Shown: piece by piece, positions 1 through 5,085 of the stretch
Numbering within the stretch: the first letter of the stretch is position 1
Layout: the number at the start of each line of letters is the position of its first letter
Notes under the pieces: model-generated
Seen by the model: only the letters and a program-made list of their open reading frames with translations
Told to the model about the DNA's origin: nothing
Databases searched by the model: none
Made by a program: the position numbers and the translations under genes
DNA from: Chthoniobacterales bacterium
GTDB taxonomy: Bacteria; Verrucomicrobiota; Verrucomicrobiia; Chthoniobacterales; UBA10450
Assembly (NCBI GenBank): GCA_013695905.1
Contig: JACCZQ010000056.1
Coordinates: 1-5,624 of the forward strand
Length of the DNA: 5,624 nt
Direction of reading: 5' to 3'

Positions 1-884
1 ACCTTGATCGGGCTAATTTTGGCCCCGGAAAGATCGACGGCTACTACGGCGACTTCACGACAAAGGCGCTCGCGCTATACCGGCAGTCGCGCGGCGAGGA
101 GCCGTCATCTGCGCCGTCGAAGGAGGCGAGCAGCACCACGGCTCCGGATACGGAAGGCCTCGATCTCGCGAGCGTGGATCCGGTTTTCATCACCTACACG
201 GTGACCGAAGCCGATCTCGCTGCCGTGGGCGAGCTGCCGGCGGAGGTTGAGGAAAAGGCGAAGCTGAAGTGGCTTCCGTACACTGATCCTGTCGAAGCGA
301 TCGCGGAGAAGTTTCACGCGGACCGCGATTTCATTGTGCAGCTGAATCCGGGTATCTCTGAGAACCTGCAGGTGGGTGATGAGGTGAAGGTGCCAAACGT
401 GGAGCCGTTCGACCTCGAGGCGGTGAAGGAGAAAAAGGACGGGGAACCCGAAGGCGACAAGAAGAGCGAAGCGGCCCCAGTCGTAACGGTGAAGGTTCGT
501 TCCGAGACAAACATGCTCGAGCTTTACGAGGACGAGAAGCTCACCGCCGCGTATCCGGTCACGATCGGCGCGAGCAACAACGAATCGCCGGCCGGAGATT
601 GGAAGGTGAAAGGCGTGGCGCTCCTGCCGACGTTCCGTCATGACGAGTCGATGCTGAAACGCGGCGAGCGCAGCAGCGACTTCCACATGCTACAACCCGG
701 GCCGAACAATCCGGTCGGTGTCACCTGGATTGCGCTCGATAAGGATGGCATCGGCTTGCATGGCACAGACGATCCGGATGCGATCGGGCGGGCCTCCAGC
801 GCCGGGTGCGTGAGGTTGGCGAATTGGGATGTGGTTCGCCTCCTGCCGAAGGTGACAACCGGCGTCGCGGTGTCGATTCAGTAG
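1..884 (+). CDS. L,D-transpeptidase (YkuD family) with peptidoglycan-binding and LysM-like domains, 5' partial
   Basis: The reading frame is open from base 3 to the TAG at 882-884 (293 visible residues), and the start lies outside the window. Three parts can be seen. Residues about 1-30 end a PG_binding_1-type domain (FGPGKIDGYYGDFT then KALALYRQ). Residues about 60-130 are LysM-like (TYTVTEAD near the start, QLNPGISENLQVGDEVKVPN at the end). A charged linker rich in Lys, Glu and Asp follows, then a YkuD catalytic domain from about residue 160. The active-site signature is complete: His in LHGTDDPDAIG (bases 759-761) and nucleophile Cys in SSAGCVRLANWD (807-809). Enzymes of this family act outside the inner membrane, forming 3-3 peptidoglycan cross-links or attaching proteins to peptidoglycan through an acyl-enzyme on this Cys. 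No signal peptide can be assessed because the N-terminus is missing. The ATG at 174 lies between domains and is not the start. The family call is firm; the exact reaction is inferred. Confidence 0.93.
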   Translation, partial: LDRANFGPGKIDGYYGDFTTKALALYRQSRGEEPSSAPSKEASSTTAPDTEGLDLASVDPVFITYTVTEADLAAVGELPAEVEEKAKLKWLPYTDPVEAIAEKFHADRDFIVQLNPGISENLQVGDEVKVPNVEPFDLEAVKEKKDGEPEGDKKSEAAPVVTVKVRSETNMLELYEDEKLTAAYPVTIGASNNESPAGDWKVKGVALLPTFRHDESMLKRGERSSDFHMLQPGPNNPVGVTWIALDKDGIGLHGTDDPDAIGRASSAGCVRLANWDVVRLLPKVTTGVAVSIQ

Positions 885-983
885 CAAGCGACGCGATTTC
901 CCGGAGGCGCACCGGGGAGGCAATCAGCAGCGGCCTCATGCACGAATCGTAGAAGCTGGTGGTGCACTCCGGCGACTGAACAG
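885..983. other. Intergenic gap between L,D-transpeptidase and metallopeptidase genes
   Basis: These 99 bases contain no open frame that resembles a protein. I found no convincing intrinsic terminator; the best inverted pair (TGCAC near 935, GTGCA near 962) is only 5 bp. No recognisable -35/-10 pair stands out. The gap is long enough for a promoter of the downstream gene, but co-transcription of the two same-strand genes cannot be excluded. Confidence 0.5.
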
Positions 984-1832
984 ATGCTCTGGCAAGGCCG
1001 CAGACAAAGCTCAAACGTGGAAGATGTCCGCCGTTCTGGCGGCAAAGGCCTCGTCGTTGGTGGCGGGATTGGCACGGTGATTTTCGTGGTCGCCTTCCTC
1101 TTGTTAGGCGGCGATCCGCAGGTGCTGATGGAGACAGCCCAGCAGGGGCAGTCCTCCCAGCCGGCGCAGGTGGATCCGAATGCGCCGAAGGATGAGCTGT
1201 CGCAATTCGTGGCGGTTGTTTTGGCCGACACAGAGGACGCGTGGAACGAGATCTTCCGGCAAATGGGGCGCAAGTATGAGGAGCCGAAGCTGGTGCTCTT
1301 CGCGAACCAGACTCAATCGGGCTGCGGGTTTGCAAGTGGCGCGAGCGGGCCGTTCTATTGCCCGCAGGATGGTCGCGTCTATATCGACCTCAGCTTCTAC
1401 CGCGCACTCCAGGAGCGGTTCGGCGCGCCGGGGGATTTCGCACAGGCGTATGTGATCGCGCACGAAGTCGGTCATCACGTGCAGAACCTGCTCGGCATCT
1501 CCGGCAAGGTGCAGGCGGCACGGGGTCGAGTCAGCGAAGCAGAATACAACCGGCTCTCTGTGCGGCTGGAGCTGCAGGCGGACTTCTTCGCCGGCGTCTG
1601 GGCGCACCACGCCGACCGCGCGAAAGGCGTGGTGGAGAGCGGCGATATCGAGGAGGCGCTCCGCGCGGCGAGCGTGATCGGCGACGATAACCTGCAGCGG
1701 CAAACGCAAGGGCGTGTGGTTCCCGATTCATTCACCCACGGCACATCAGAGCAGCGCGTGCGCTGGTTCCGGAGAGGCTACGAGACTGGCGACATCCGGC
1801 AGGGTGATACCTTCAGCGCCACGACTCTTTAG
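984..1832 (+). CDS. ypfJ: Neutral zinc metallopeptidase, YpfJ family (Zn_peptidase), membrane-anchored
   Basis: The 282-residue protein matches the YpfJ/Zn_peptidase family (PF04228) over its whole length, as remembered. It opens with the family's N-terminal signature (MLWQGRRQSSNVED), which fixes the start at 984 even though no clear Shine-Dalgarno site precedes it. One hydrophobic segment at about residues 22-42 should anchor it in the inner membrane, with the catalytic part outside. The zinc site HEVGHH is at residues 160-165 (catalytic Glu161). The conserved ELQAD at 196-200 probably supplies the third ligand, as in gluzincin-type folds. Family blocks GPFYCP, VYIDLSFY, IGDDNLQRQTQGRVVPDSFTHGTSEQR and the C-terminal DTFS are present. 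Cys114 and Cys126 are kept, but a second cysteine pair usual in the family is replaced by Phe201 and Gly274. The physiological substrate is not known for the family; a role in envelope protein turnover is inferred. Confidence 0.93.
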   Translation: MLWQGRRQSSNVEDVRRSGGKGLVVGGGIGTVIFVVAFLLLGGDPQVLMETAQQGQSSQPAQVDPNAPKDELSQFVAVVLADTEDAWNEIFRQMGRKYEEPKLVLFANQTQSGCGFASGASGPFYCPQDGRVYIDLSFYRALQERFGAPGDFAQAYVIAHEVGHHVQNLLGISGKVQAARGRVSEAEYNRLSVRLELQADFFAGVWAHHADRAKGVVESGDIEEALRAASVIGDDNLQRQTQGRVVPDSFTHGTSEQRVRWFRRGYETGDIRQGDTFSATTL

Positions 1833-1844
1833 AGGTGTCGCCCA

Positions 1845-2303
1845 TTAGCCGGTCGGATACTCGATGCTGACGACGGTGACGGGTTCCTTATCCGCGAGCA
1901 CAAGACGCTGCCCGAGTTTCGCGGCGAGTAGCTTTCGTCCGAGAGGTGAAACCCAGCCCACGGCATCGTCGTAGAACCGGAGTTCGTCCACTCCGACGAT
2001 GCGATGGGTTCTTAGCTGTCCTGAGCTCTCCTTCACAGTGATCAGGGCGCCGAACGCCACCTCCTCTCCGGGTTCCGCCGGCGGCGGAACTACCGTGACG
2101 GAGGTGAGTGTTTCCTCCAGGTGAGCGATGGCGGCGGCATTCTCGCCACCGGCTTGTTTCAGCTGCGCAAGCTCCTGCCGCAGGCGCTCAGCTCCCACAG
2201 CAGTGATGTAGTTTACGGCACCGGGCGGAAGACCAGAGGGTGAACGCACCCGGCCGGAACGCTCCGGCAGGTCGACATCCTCTTTCGTGAACGCTTTGCT
2301 CAT
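1845..2303 (-). CDS. Short GreA/GreB-like transcription factor lacking the acidic coiled-coil tip
   Basis: The 152-residue product starts with ATG at 2303-2301 and ends with TAA at 1847-1845. Residues 1-30 are a polar, Pro-rich tail with MSKAFTKED, seen in small GreB-like proteins. Residues about 31-72 (NYITAVGAERLRQEL, then a second short helix to VTVV) correspond to the Gre coiled coil. Residues about 78-152 form the FKBP-like C-terminal domain (EVAFGALITV, HRIVGVDE, GWVSPLGRKLLAAKLGQ, VSIEY), which in Gre factors binds RNA polymerase near the secondary channel. True GreA/GreB proteins are about 158 residues with a long coiled coil whose acidic tip (DRSENADY-type) stimulates transcript cleavage. 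Here the two helices are short and joined by KQAGGENAAA, so cleavage activity is doubtful. It may modulate polymerase without cleavage, in the manner of Gfh/Rnk-like proteins (inference). No Shine-Dalgarno site is visible. The gene converges on the metallopeptidase gene with a 12-base gap. Confidence 0.85.
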   Translation of the reverse strand: MSKAFTKEDVDLPERSGRVRSPSGLPPGAVNYITAVGAERLRQELAQLKQAGGENAAAIAHLEETLTSVTVVPPPAEPGEEVAFGALITVKESSGQLRTHRIVGVDELRFYDDAVGWVSPLGRKLLAAKLGQRLVLADKEPVTVVSIEYPTG

Positions 2304-2381
2304 TCACTAATGATTCGTGTGCGGGAGGCTTCGGCGCGTCCCTCGAAGACTCTCGCTCATCGGCTTGCCGACGAAGGAGGT
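2304..2381 (-). other. Upstream region of the Gre-like gene
   Basis: About 78 bases separate the terminator of the preceding - strand unit from the Gre-like start codon, so any private promoter should lie here. I could not identify a credible -35/-10 pair. A 17-codon open frame on the - strand (starts at 2360, ends just before the Gre-like ATG) has no sign of being a gene. Confidence 0.4.
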
Positions 2382-2419
2382 ACAAGAAAACCCCCGCGCT
2401 TGGCGCGGGGGTTTCTTGT
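2382..2419 (-). terminator. Strong intrinsic terminator downstream of the YflT-like gene
   Basis: Bases 2391-2399 (CCCCCGCGC) and 2403-2411 (GCGCGGGGG) form a perfect 9-bp GC stem around a 3-base loop. Flanking bases 2382-2390 and 2412-2419 extend the pairing almost perfectly with one bulged A. Read on the - strand, the GC stem is followed by TTTTCTTGT, a good U-tract. It begins 15 bases after the stop codon of the gene at 2434-2964, so it most likely ends the BON/YflT-like transcript and insulates the Gre-like gene. Confidence 0.9.
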
Positions 2420-2433
2420 CCTTCGAAGAACTT

Positions 2434-2964
2434 TTAGCTTCGGCTCGGTGTCGAAGCCATGGACGAGCTGGTAATGTCCTCCGCGTCTGCGGACTTGAAG
2501 ATCTCCTTCGCCCGCTTCTCTTCGTTGTCGTCGTGCGCATGCACCGCGATGAGGTAGTTACCGGATTTCAGCTTCTCCTCATACATCTTCGCTTCCACTT
2601 CGGGAATGCCCATGCCGATCAACCCGCCGACGATGCCGCCGGTCGTTGCGCCGATGGCAGCGCCGCTCAATGCGGCCATGATCGGACCTGCAGCGATGAA
2701 CGGTCCGACGCCCGGAATAGCGAGCGCGCCGATCCCCGCGAGCAGACCGAGAACGCCACCTGTGGCACCACCCGCGGCTGCGCCGGTCGTGGCCCCCTCA
2801 GGCGCTTTGGTTGCTTTCACATGACCGATGTCATGATTTCCCTCGGTGTCCGGCAGCAGCACGGAGATCTCGGAAGAGTCAAAGCCGGAGCTTTGGAGAT
2901 TCTCAATGATGCGCTCGGCCTGCGAATGCGACTTGGCGATACAGAAGACTGATGTTTTAGACAT
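2434..2964 (-). CDS. Glycine-zipper stress protein with YflT/general-stress-like alpha-beta halves
   Basis: The 176-residue protein has three parts. Residues 4-40 form a beta-alpha-beta unit (SVFCIAK, SQAERIIENLQSSGF, ISVLLPD). Residues about 57-119 are a Gly/Ala-rich hydrophobic stretch with many GxxxG spacings and an IPGVGPFIAAGPIMAAL core. Residues about 120-165 are a second alpha-beta unit (NYLIAVHAHDD, RAKEIFKSADAEDI). This is the layout of general-stress YflT-like (PF11181-like) and DUF3341/DUF1269-like proteins in many bacteria, often annotated only as hypothetical. KATKAPEGAT before the glycine zipper is typical as remembered. The glycine-rich part could insert into or associate with membrane; no signal peptide is present, so the end domains are probably cytoplasmic. 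It lies 43 bases downstream of the BON gene on the same strand and is followed by a terminator, so the two are probably one stress-response operon. No Shine-Dalgarno site precedes the ATG. Biochemical function is unknown. Confidence 0.88.
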   Translation of the reverse strand: MSKTSVFCIAKSHSQAERIIENLQSSGFDSSEISVLLPDTEGNHDIGHVKATKAPEGATTGAAAGGATGGVLGLLAGIGALAIPGVGPFIAAGPIMAALSGAAIGATTGGIVGGLIGMGIPEVEAKMYEEKLKSGNYLIAVHAHDDNEEKRAKEIFKSADAEDITSSSMASTPSRS

Positions 2965-2974
2965 AATATTTTAG

Positions 2975-2999
2975 TAAGTGTTTAAGTGTTGGTGTTGGT
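2975..2999 (-). repeat. Short tandem repeats in the BON/YflT-like intergenic gap
   Basis: On the - strand the 43-base gap contains an exact 8-base tandem duplication (AACACTTA twice, 2990-2975). Beside it, and sharing two bases with it, is a 6-base duplication (ACCAAC twice, 2999-2988). The gap is A/C-rich and A+T-richer than its surroundings, with no G-rich ribosome binding site. An unstructured A-rich leader of this kind may itself help ribosome loading (inference). Confidence 0.6.
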
Positions 3000-3007
3000 G
3001 AAGCTGG

Positions 3008-3406
3008 TTAGTCGTTCTTTACTTCCAGCTGGTTGTCGATCCTGGCGCCGCCTGCGTTTTTCTGCGCGATCTGACCGATCGTGGTTTTCTCTGCGGCGGT
3101 ATTTACCGGGCCGCGGAGCGTGACCACGCTGTCAGCAGTGATGATCTTGATATTGGTCGCCGTCATCGTGAGTGAATCGTCCGCCACGACTGCGCGACGG
3201 ATGGCAGCGGTGATCTTGATGTCTTCCGGGCTGTTCGATTGATCGCCCGAAGTCTTGGCGTCGTCGGAGCGATCACGCTCGTTCTTGCCGGTGTTATCCG
3301 CAGCATGCTCGCTGTGGTCGTGCTTATCGTCCTTCTTTTGCTCTGAGGCTGACGCGGAGACCGCGAGGGCGGCGACGCAGAGAAGAGATAGTGTAGTTCT
3401 TTTCAT
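3008..3406 (-). CDS. Exported BON-domain protein (OsmY-like), probably periplasmic
   Basis: The 132-residue protein has a clear signal peptide: MKR, a hydrophobic core to about residue 18, and a likely signal peptidase I site after ASA at residue 20. Residues about 22-58 are a low-complexity, highly charged linker rich in Asp, Lys, His and Asn, including KHDHSEHAAD. Residues about 59-131 form one BON domain: EDIKITAAIRRAVVADDSL, then NIKIITADSVVTLRGPVNT, a helix AEKTTIGQIAQKNAGG and a final strand IDNQLEVK. BON domains occur in OsmY and related envelope proteins and are thought to bind phospholipid or other envelope surfaces. OsmY is induced by osmotic and stationary-phase stress. The start at 3406 is set by the signal peptide; no standard Shine-Dalgarno lies 5-10 bases upstream, where the leader is ACAAACGAACGAACT. 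It is the first gene of a likely two-gene unit with the YflT-like stress protein. The histidines in the linker might bind metal, which is only a guess. Confidence 0.9.
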   Translation of the reverse strand: MKRTTLSLLCVAALAVSASASEQKKDDKHDHSEHAADNTGKNERDRSDDAKTSGDQSNSPEDIKITAAIRRAVVADDSLTMTATNIKIITADSVVTLRGPVNTAAEKTTIGQIAQKNAGGARIDNQLEVKND

Positions 3407-3422
3407 AGTTCGTTCGTTTGTT

Positions 3423-3443
3423 TGTCCCCCACTGCGGGGAACA
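3423..3443 (-). promoter_or_regulatory. Leader hairpin upstream of the BON-domain gene
   Basis: On the - strand TGTTCCCC (3443-3436), loop GCAGT, and GGGGGACA (3430-3423) form an 8-bp stem with one G-U pair. It sits 16 bases before the BON start codon. The G-run is too far from the ATG to be an ordinary ribosome binding site. No T-run follows, so it is not an intrinsic terminator. If transcription starts where the candidate promoter predicts, this hairpin would be at the very 5' end of the mRNA and could stabilise it. Confidence 0.5.
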
Positions 3444-3448
3444 CCTGA

Positions 3449-3475
3449 TTCGAAATTCGCCTCCGCTCCGGTTCC
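3449..3475 (-). promoter_or_regulatory. Candidate ECF-sigma-type promoter for the BON/YflT-like operon
   Basis: On the - strand GGAAC (3475-3471) and TCGAA (3453-3449) are separated by 17 bases. This resembles the GGAAC ... TC-x-A-A pattern recognised by RpoE-like extracytoplasmic-function sigma factors. The predicted transcription start falls near 3442, giving a leader of about 35 bases that begins with the hairpin. No sigma-70-type pair is obvious nearby. The short motifs could arise by chance; the support is their spacing and their placement before an exported stress-type protein. Confidence 0.3.
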
Positions 3476-3548
3476 TTTTGCCGTAGGAATAGGAAATGGA
3501 CCGAGGGCGCGTGGCCTTCCCAGCGCCTTGCTTGCGCCTGCAAATGAC

Positions 3549-4410
3549 TCAATAAAGAATCGAGGGCAGAAAGCCGCCGGCGGGTTCGTTGTAGAGCCCT
3601 TTGCTCATCAGCGTGAGCGGCTGCGTCACGCGAAGCCCCTGCTGCAGGCACCAAACGAACAGGTCGCTGTTCCTCATCGGCAGAAGAAAGCCGGGGCCGG
3701 GAAATTCCGTGGCCGCGCCGATCAACGCCTTGATCTCCATGTTCGTCTCCCCGACCGCGTGACCGAAAAAGCCGACCAACGTCGCATAACCCGTGAGTCG
3801 CCCATCGCATTCGACAAGGGTGGCGGTGCCTTGCTTGATCGCATCGAGTAATTCGCCGGCGCGATCATGTCCATGAACCTGCCGGCAAAGCCGATTGCAT
3901 GCCTCGAGGTCCGACTTCTCCGCGGGCCGGACGCTGGATCCCGGGATCGTCAGGTCCAACGCGGCACCCTGGAGACAGGCGAGCGGCTCGCGGACCATGA
4001 AGCCGAGCTTTGTATAAAGGGAAAGCGACCGCCCGTGATATCCAGCCTGAAGCAGGCGCACACCGGGGAACTTCCTTTCCGTGGCTCGCCCGAGCACGTC
4101 TTCCATCAACCGCCGGCCGATCATTTTGTTCTGCGCCGCCGGATCGATCGTGATCGGGCCGACCCCGGCGACACGTTGCGCTCGTCGAGGAAATTGCTGC
4201 CCACAATCTGGCCTTCCACCTCCGCTACGACGGAATAAAAATCCGGATGCCTCAGGATCCAGGTGAGCAGCCCGATGGCTACGTCAACCGATGGGAAATC
4301 GGTCGGAAAGCTATGGCTCCCGAGATCGTGTGGAAGGCGTTGTAGCAAATGATGCCGCACTTCTCCGCGTCTTTTGCGGTGCCGGGGCGGATCGTCAGAT
4401 CATCCGTTAC
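3549..4410 (-). pseudogene. Double-GNAT acetyltransferase gene broken by two frameshifts and lacking a start codon
   Basis: Joined across three frames, the - strand encodes one GNAT-superfamily acetyltransferase of about 285 residues. Segment 1 (about 4398-4322) reads LTIRPGTAKDAEKCGII then CYNAFHTIS. Segment 2 (about 4321-4175) reads GSHSFPTDFPSVDVAIGLL and ends VGSNFLDERN. Segment 3 (about 4173-3549) reads VAGVGPITIDPAAQ and continues to YNEPAGGFLPSILY, then TGA. Each junction behaves as loss of one base, near 4321-4323 (in TCTCGGG) and near 4172-4177 (in ACGTGTCG). Segment 1 also lacks ATG, GTG or TTG between the in-frame TGA at 4419-4417 and the domain; GTA stands where an initiator would be expected. 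The N-terminal half is the acetyl-CoA-binding GNAT domain; its Q-x-x-G-x-G loop reads QNKMIG, with Met for the first Gly. The C-terminal half carries CRQVHGHDRAGEL and FFGHAVGETN. Good preservation of segment 3 suggests recent inactivation or sequencing error. The intact protein's substrate is unknown. Confidence 0.85.
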
Positions 4411-4468
4411 AACTATTCAGCGCCGTCATCCTGCTCAAGGAGTCTTCGCACGCGGTCAGGCATTGCCG

Positions 4469-4489
4469 CGACACCCGCAGGAGGTGTCG
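4469..4489 (+). repeat. Inverted repeat 1 upstream of nuoB
   Basis: CGACACC (4469-4475) and GGTGTCG (4483-4489) are a perfect 7-bp inverted repeat around the 7-base loop CGCAGGA. It is not followed by a T-run, so it is not a classical terminator. It could be an operator or an RNA hairpin. Confidence 0.5.
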
Positions 4490-4502
4490 AGGTGCAGCCG
4501 CC

Positions 4503-4518
4503 AGCGCAAGCTTGCGCT
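4503..4518. promoter_or_regulatory. 16-base perfect palindrome upstream of nuoB, possible operator
   Basis: AGCGCAAGCTTGCGCT is fully self-complementary with no spacer. It lies 30 bases before the nuoB start codon and overlaps the -35 part of the candidate nuoB promoter, the usual position for a dimeric repressor site. No known regulator's consensus is recognised in it. Confidence 0.45.
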
Positions 4519-4540
4519 CTCTACGCCCGCAGCTTCTAGT
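4512..4540 (+). promoter_or_regulatory. Weak candidate sigma-70-type promoter for nuoB
   Basis: TTGCGC (4512-4517) and TCTAGT (4535-4540) are separated by the ideal 17 bases but match the consensus hexamers at only 3 and 4 positions. Transcription would start near 4547, one or two bases before the ATG, giving an almost leaderless mRNA. That agrees with the absence of a Shine-Dalgarno site, but the motif match is weak. Confidence 0.2.
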
Positions 4541-4547
4541 GTGCGGG
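4526..4547 (+). repeat. Inverted repeat 3 abutting the nuoB start codon
   Basis: CCCGCA (4526-4531) and TGCGGG (4542-4547) pair perfectly around a 10-base loop. The second arm ends one base before the nuoB ATG, exactly where a ribosome binding site would be. In a longer transcript it would fold over the start region; with the nearer promoter it would act only as DNA. Confidence 0.45.
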
Positions 4548-4548
4548 T

Positions 4549-5085
4549 ATGTCGGAGATTCGACCAGCCGCCTACGATTCAAAGATCGAGGGGAACGTCA
4601 TTTTCACCCGGGTGGACGCGGCGATTAACTGGATGCGAAAGAACTCCCTCTGGCCGATGCCGATGGGGCTCGCCTGCTGCGCGATCGAGTTGATGGCAAC
4701 GGGCGCCTCGCGTTTCGACATCGCGCGCTTCGGTGCGGAGGTGATGCGATTCTCACCCCGCCAATGCGACGTCATGATTGTCGCGGGCACCGTCACTTAC
4801 AAAATGGCGCTGGCGGTGAAGCGGATTTACGAGCAGATGCCGGAGCCGAAGTGGGTGATCGCGATGGGCGCCTGCGCCTCGACCGGCGGCATGTATCGCT
4901 CGTATGCGGTGTTGCAGGGGATCGATCAGCTGTTGCCGGTGGATGTTTATGTTTCCGGCTGCCCGCCCCGCCCTGAAGCGCTCCTCGAAGGCTTGATGAA
5001 ATTGCAGGAAAAGATTTCGGGTGAGAAGTCGTTCAGCGCTCAAAAGCGCGAGTTCCTGAAGGACTACGAGAACGTGCTGGCATGA
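4549..5085 (+). CDS. nuoB: NADH-quinone oxidoreductase subunit B (complex I, N2 iron-sulfur subunit)
   Basis: The 178-residue protein is NuoB, the peripheral-arm subunit of complex I that holds the terminal [4Fe-4S] cluster N2 and passes electrons to quinone at the membrane interface. The four cluster ligands are visible: the adjacent pair Cys43-Cys44 in GLACCAIE, Cys109 in AMGACAS, and Cys138 in SGCPPRP. Flanking family blocks [35 protein letters not shown] and [10 protein letters not shown] are intact, and the length is normal for the family. ATG at 4549 is the natural start: the N-terminus has the usual short polar lead into [11 protein letters not shown]. No Shine-Dalgarno site precedes it; a hairpin arm occupies that position. 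The stop codon overlaps the start of nuoC (ATGA), which implies one operon with translational coupling. nuoA, the common upstream partner, is absent from this side. Membership in NuoB, rather than a hydrogenase small subunit or formate hydrogenlyase relative, is supported by the following nuoC. Confidence 0.97.
   Translation: MSEIRPAAYDSKIEGNVIFTRVDAAINWMRKNSLWPMPMGLACCAIELMATGASRFDIARFGAEVMRFSPRQCDVMIVAGTVTYKMALAVKRIYEQMPEPKWVIAMGACASTGGMYRSYAVLQGIDQLLPVDVYVSGCPPRPEALLEGLMKLQEKISGEKSFSAQKREFLKDYENVLA

Larger units (their letters stand above)
4411..4548. other. Divergent intergenic region upstream of nuoB
   Basis: These 138 bases lie between the broken acetyltransferase gene (reading left) and nuoB (reading right). 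They carry three inverted repeats and a weak candidate promoter, listed separately, and no protein-like frame. The nuoB transcript must start here unless it arises from antisense transcription of the acetyltransferase region. Confidence 0.6.

Noticed and set aside
105..686. Long - strand open frame of 193 codons opposite the L,D-transpeptidase gene
   Set aside because: It is a shadow of a high-GC gene: Arg/Leu/His-rich without any family motif, while the + strand frame has a full YkuD signature.
721..1335. - strand open frame of 204 codons spanning the gap between the first two genes
   Set aside because: Composition is Arg/Pro/Ser-rich with no recognisable domain, and it overlaps two well-supported genes on the other strand.
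2317..2952. + strand open frame of 211 codons opposite the YflT-like gene
   Set aside because: AAGGAGGT lies inside this frame but no start codon follows it closely, and the protein is low-complexity; the - strand frame has clear family features.
3255..3851. + strand open frame of 198 codons across the BON gene start and the acetyltransferase end
   Set aside because: No domain is visible, and it runs antisense through a signal peptide and a conserved GNAT C-terminus.
4121..4360. 79-codon - strand frame with a GTG start taken as a separate small gene
   Set aside because: Only its part from about 4321 to 4175 is GNAT-like; the start and end of the frame are out-of-frame readings of the same broken acetyltransferase gene.
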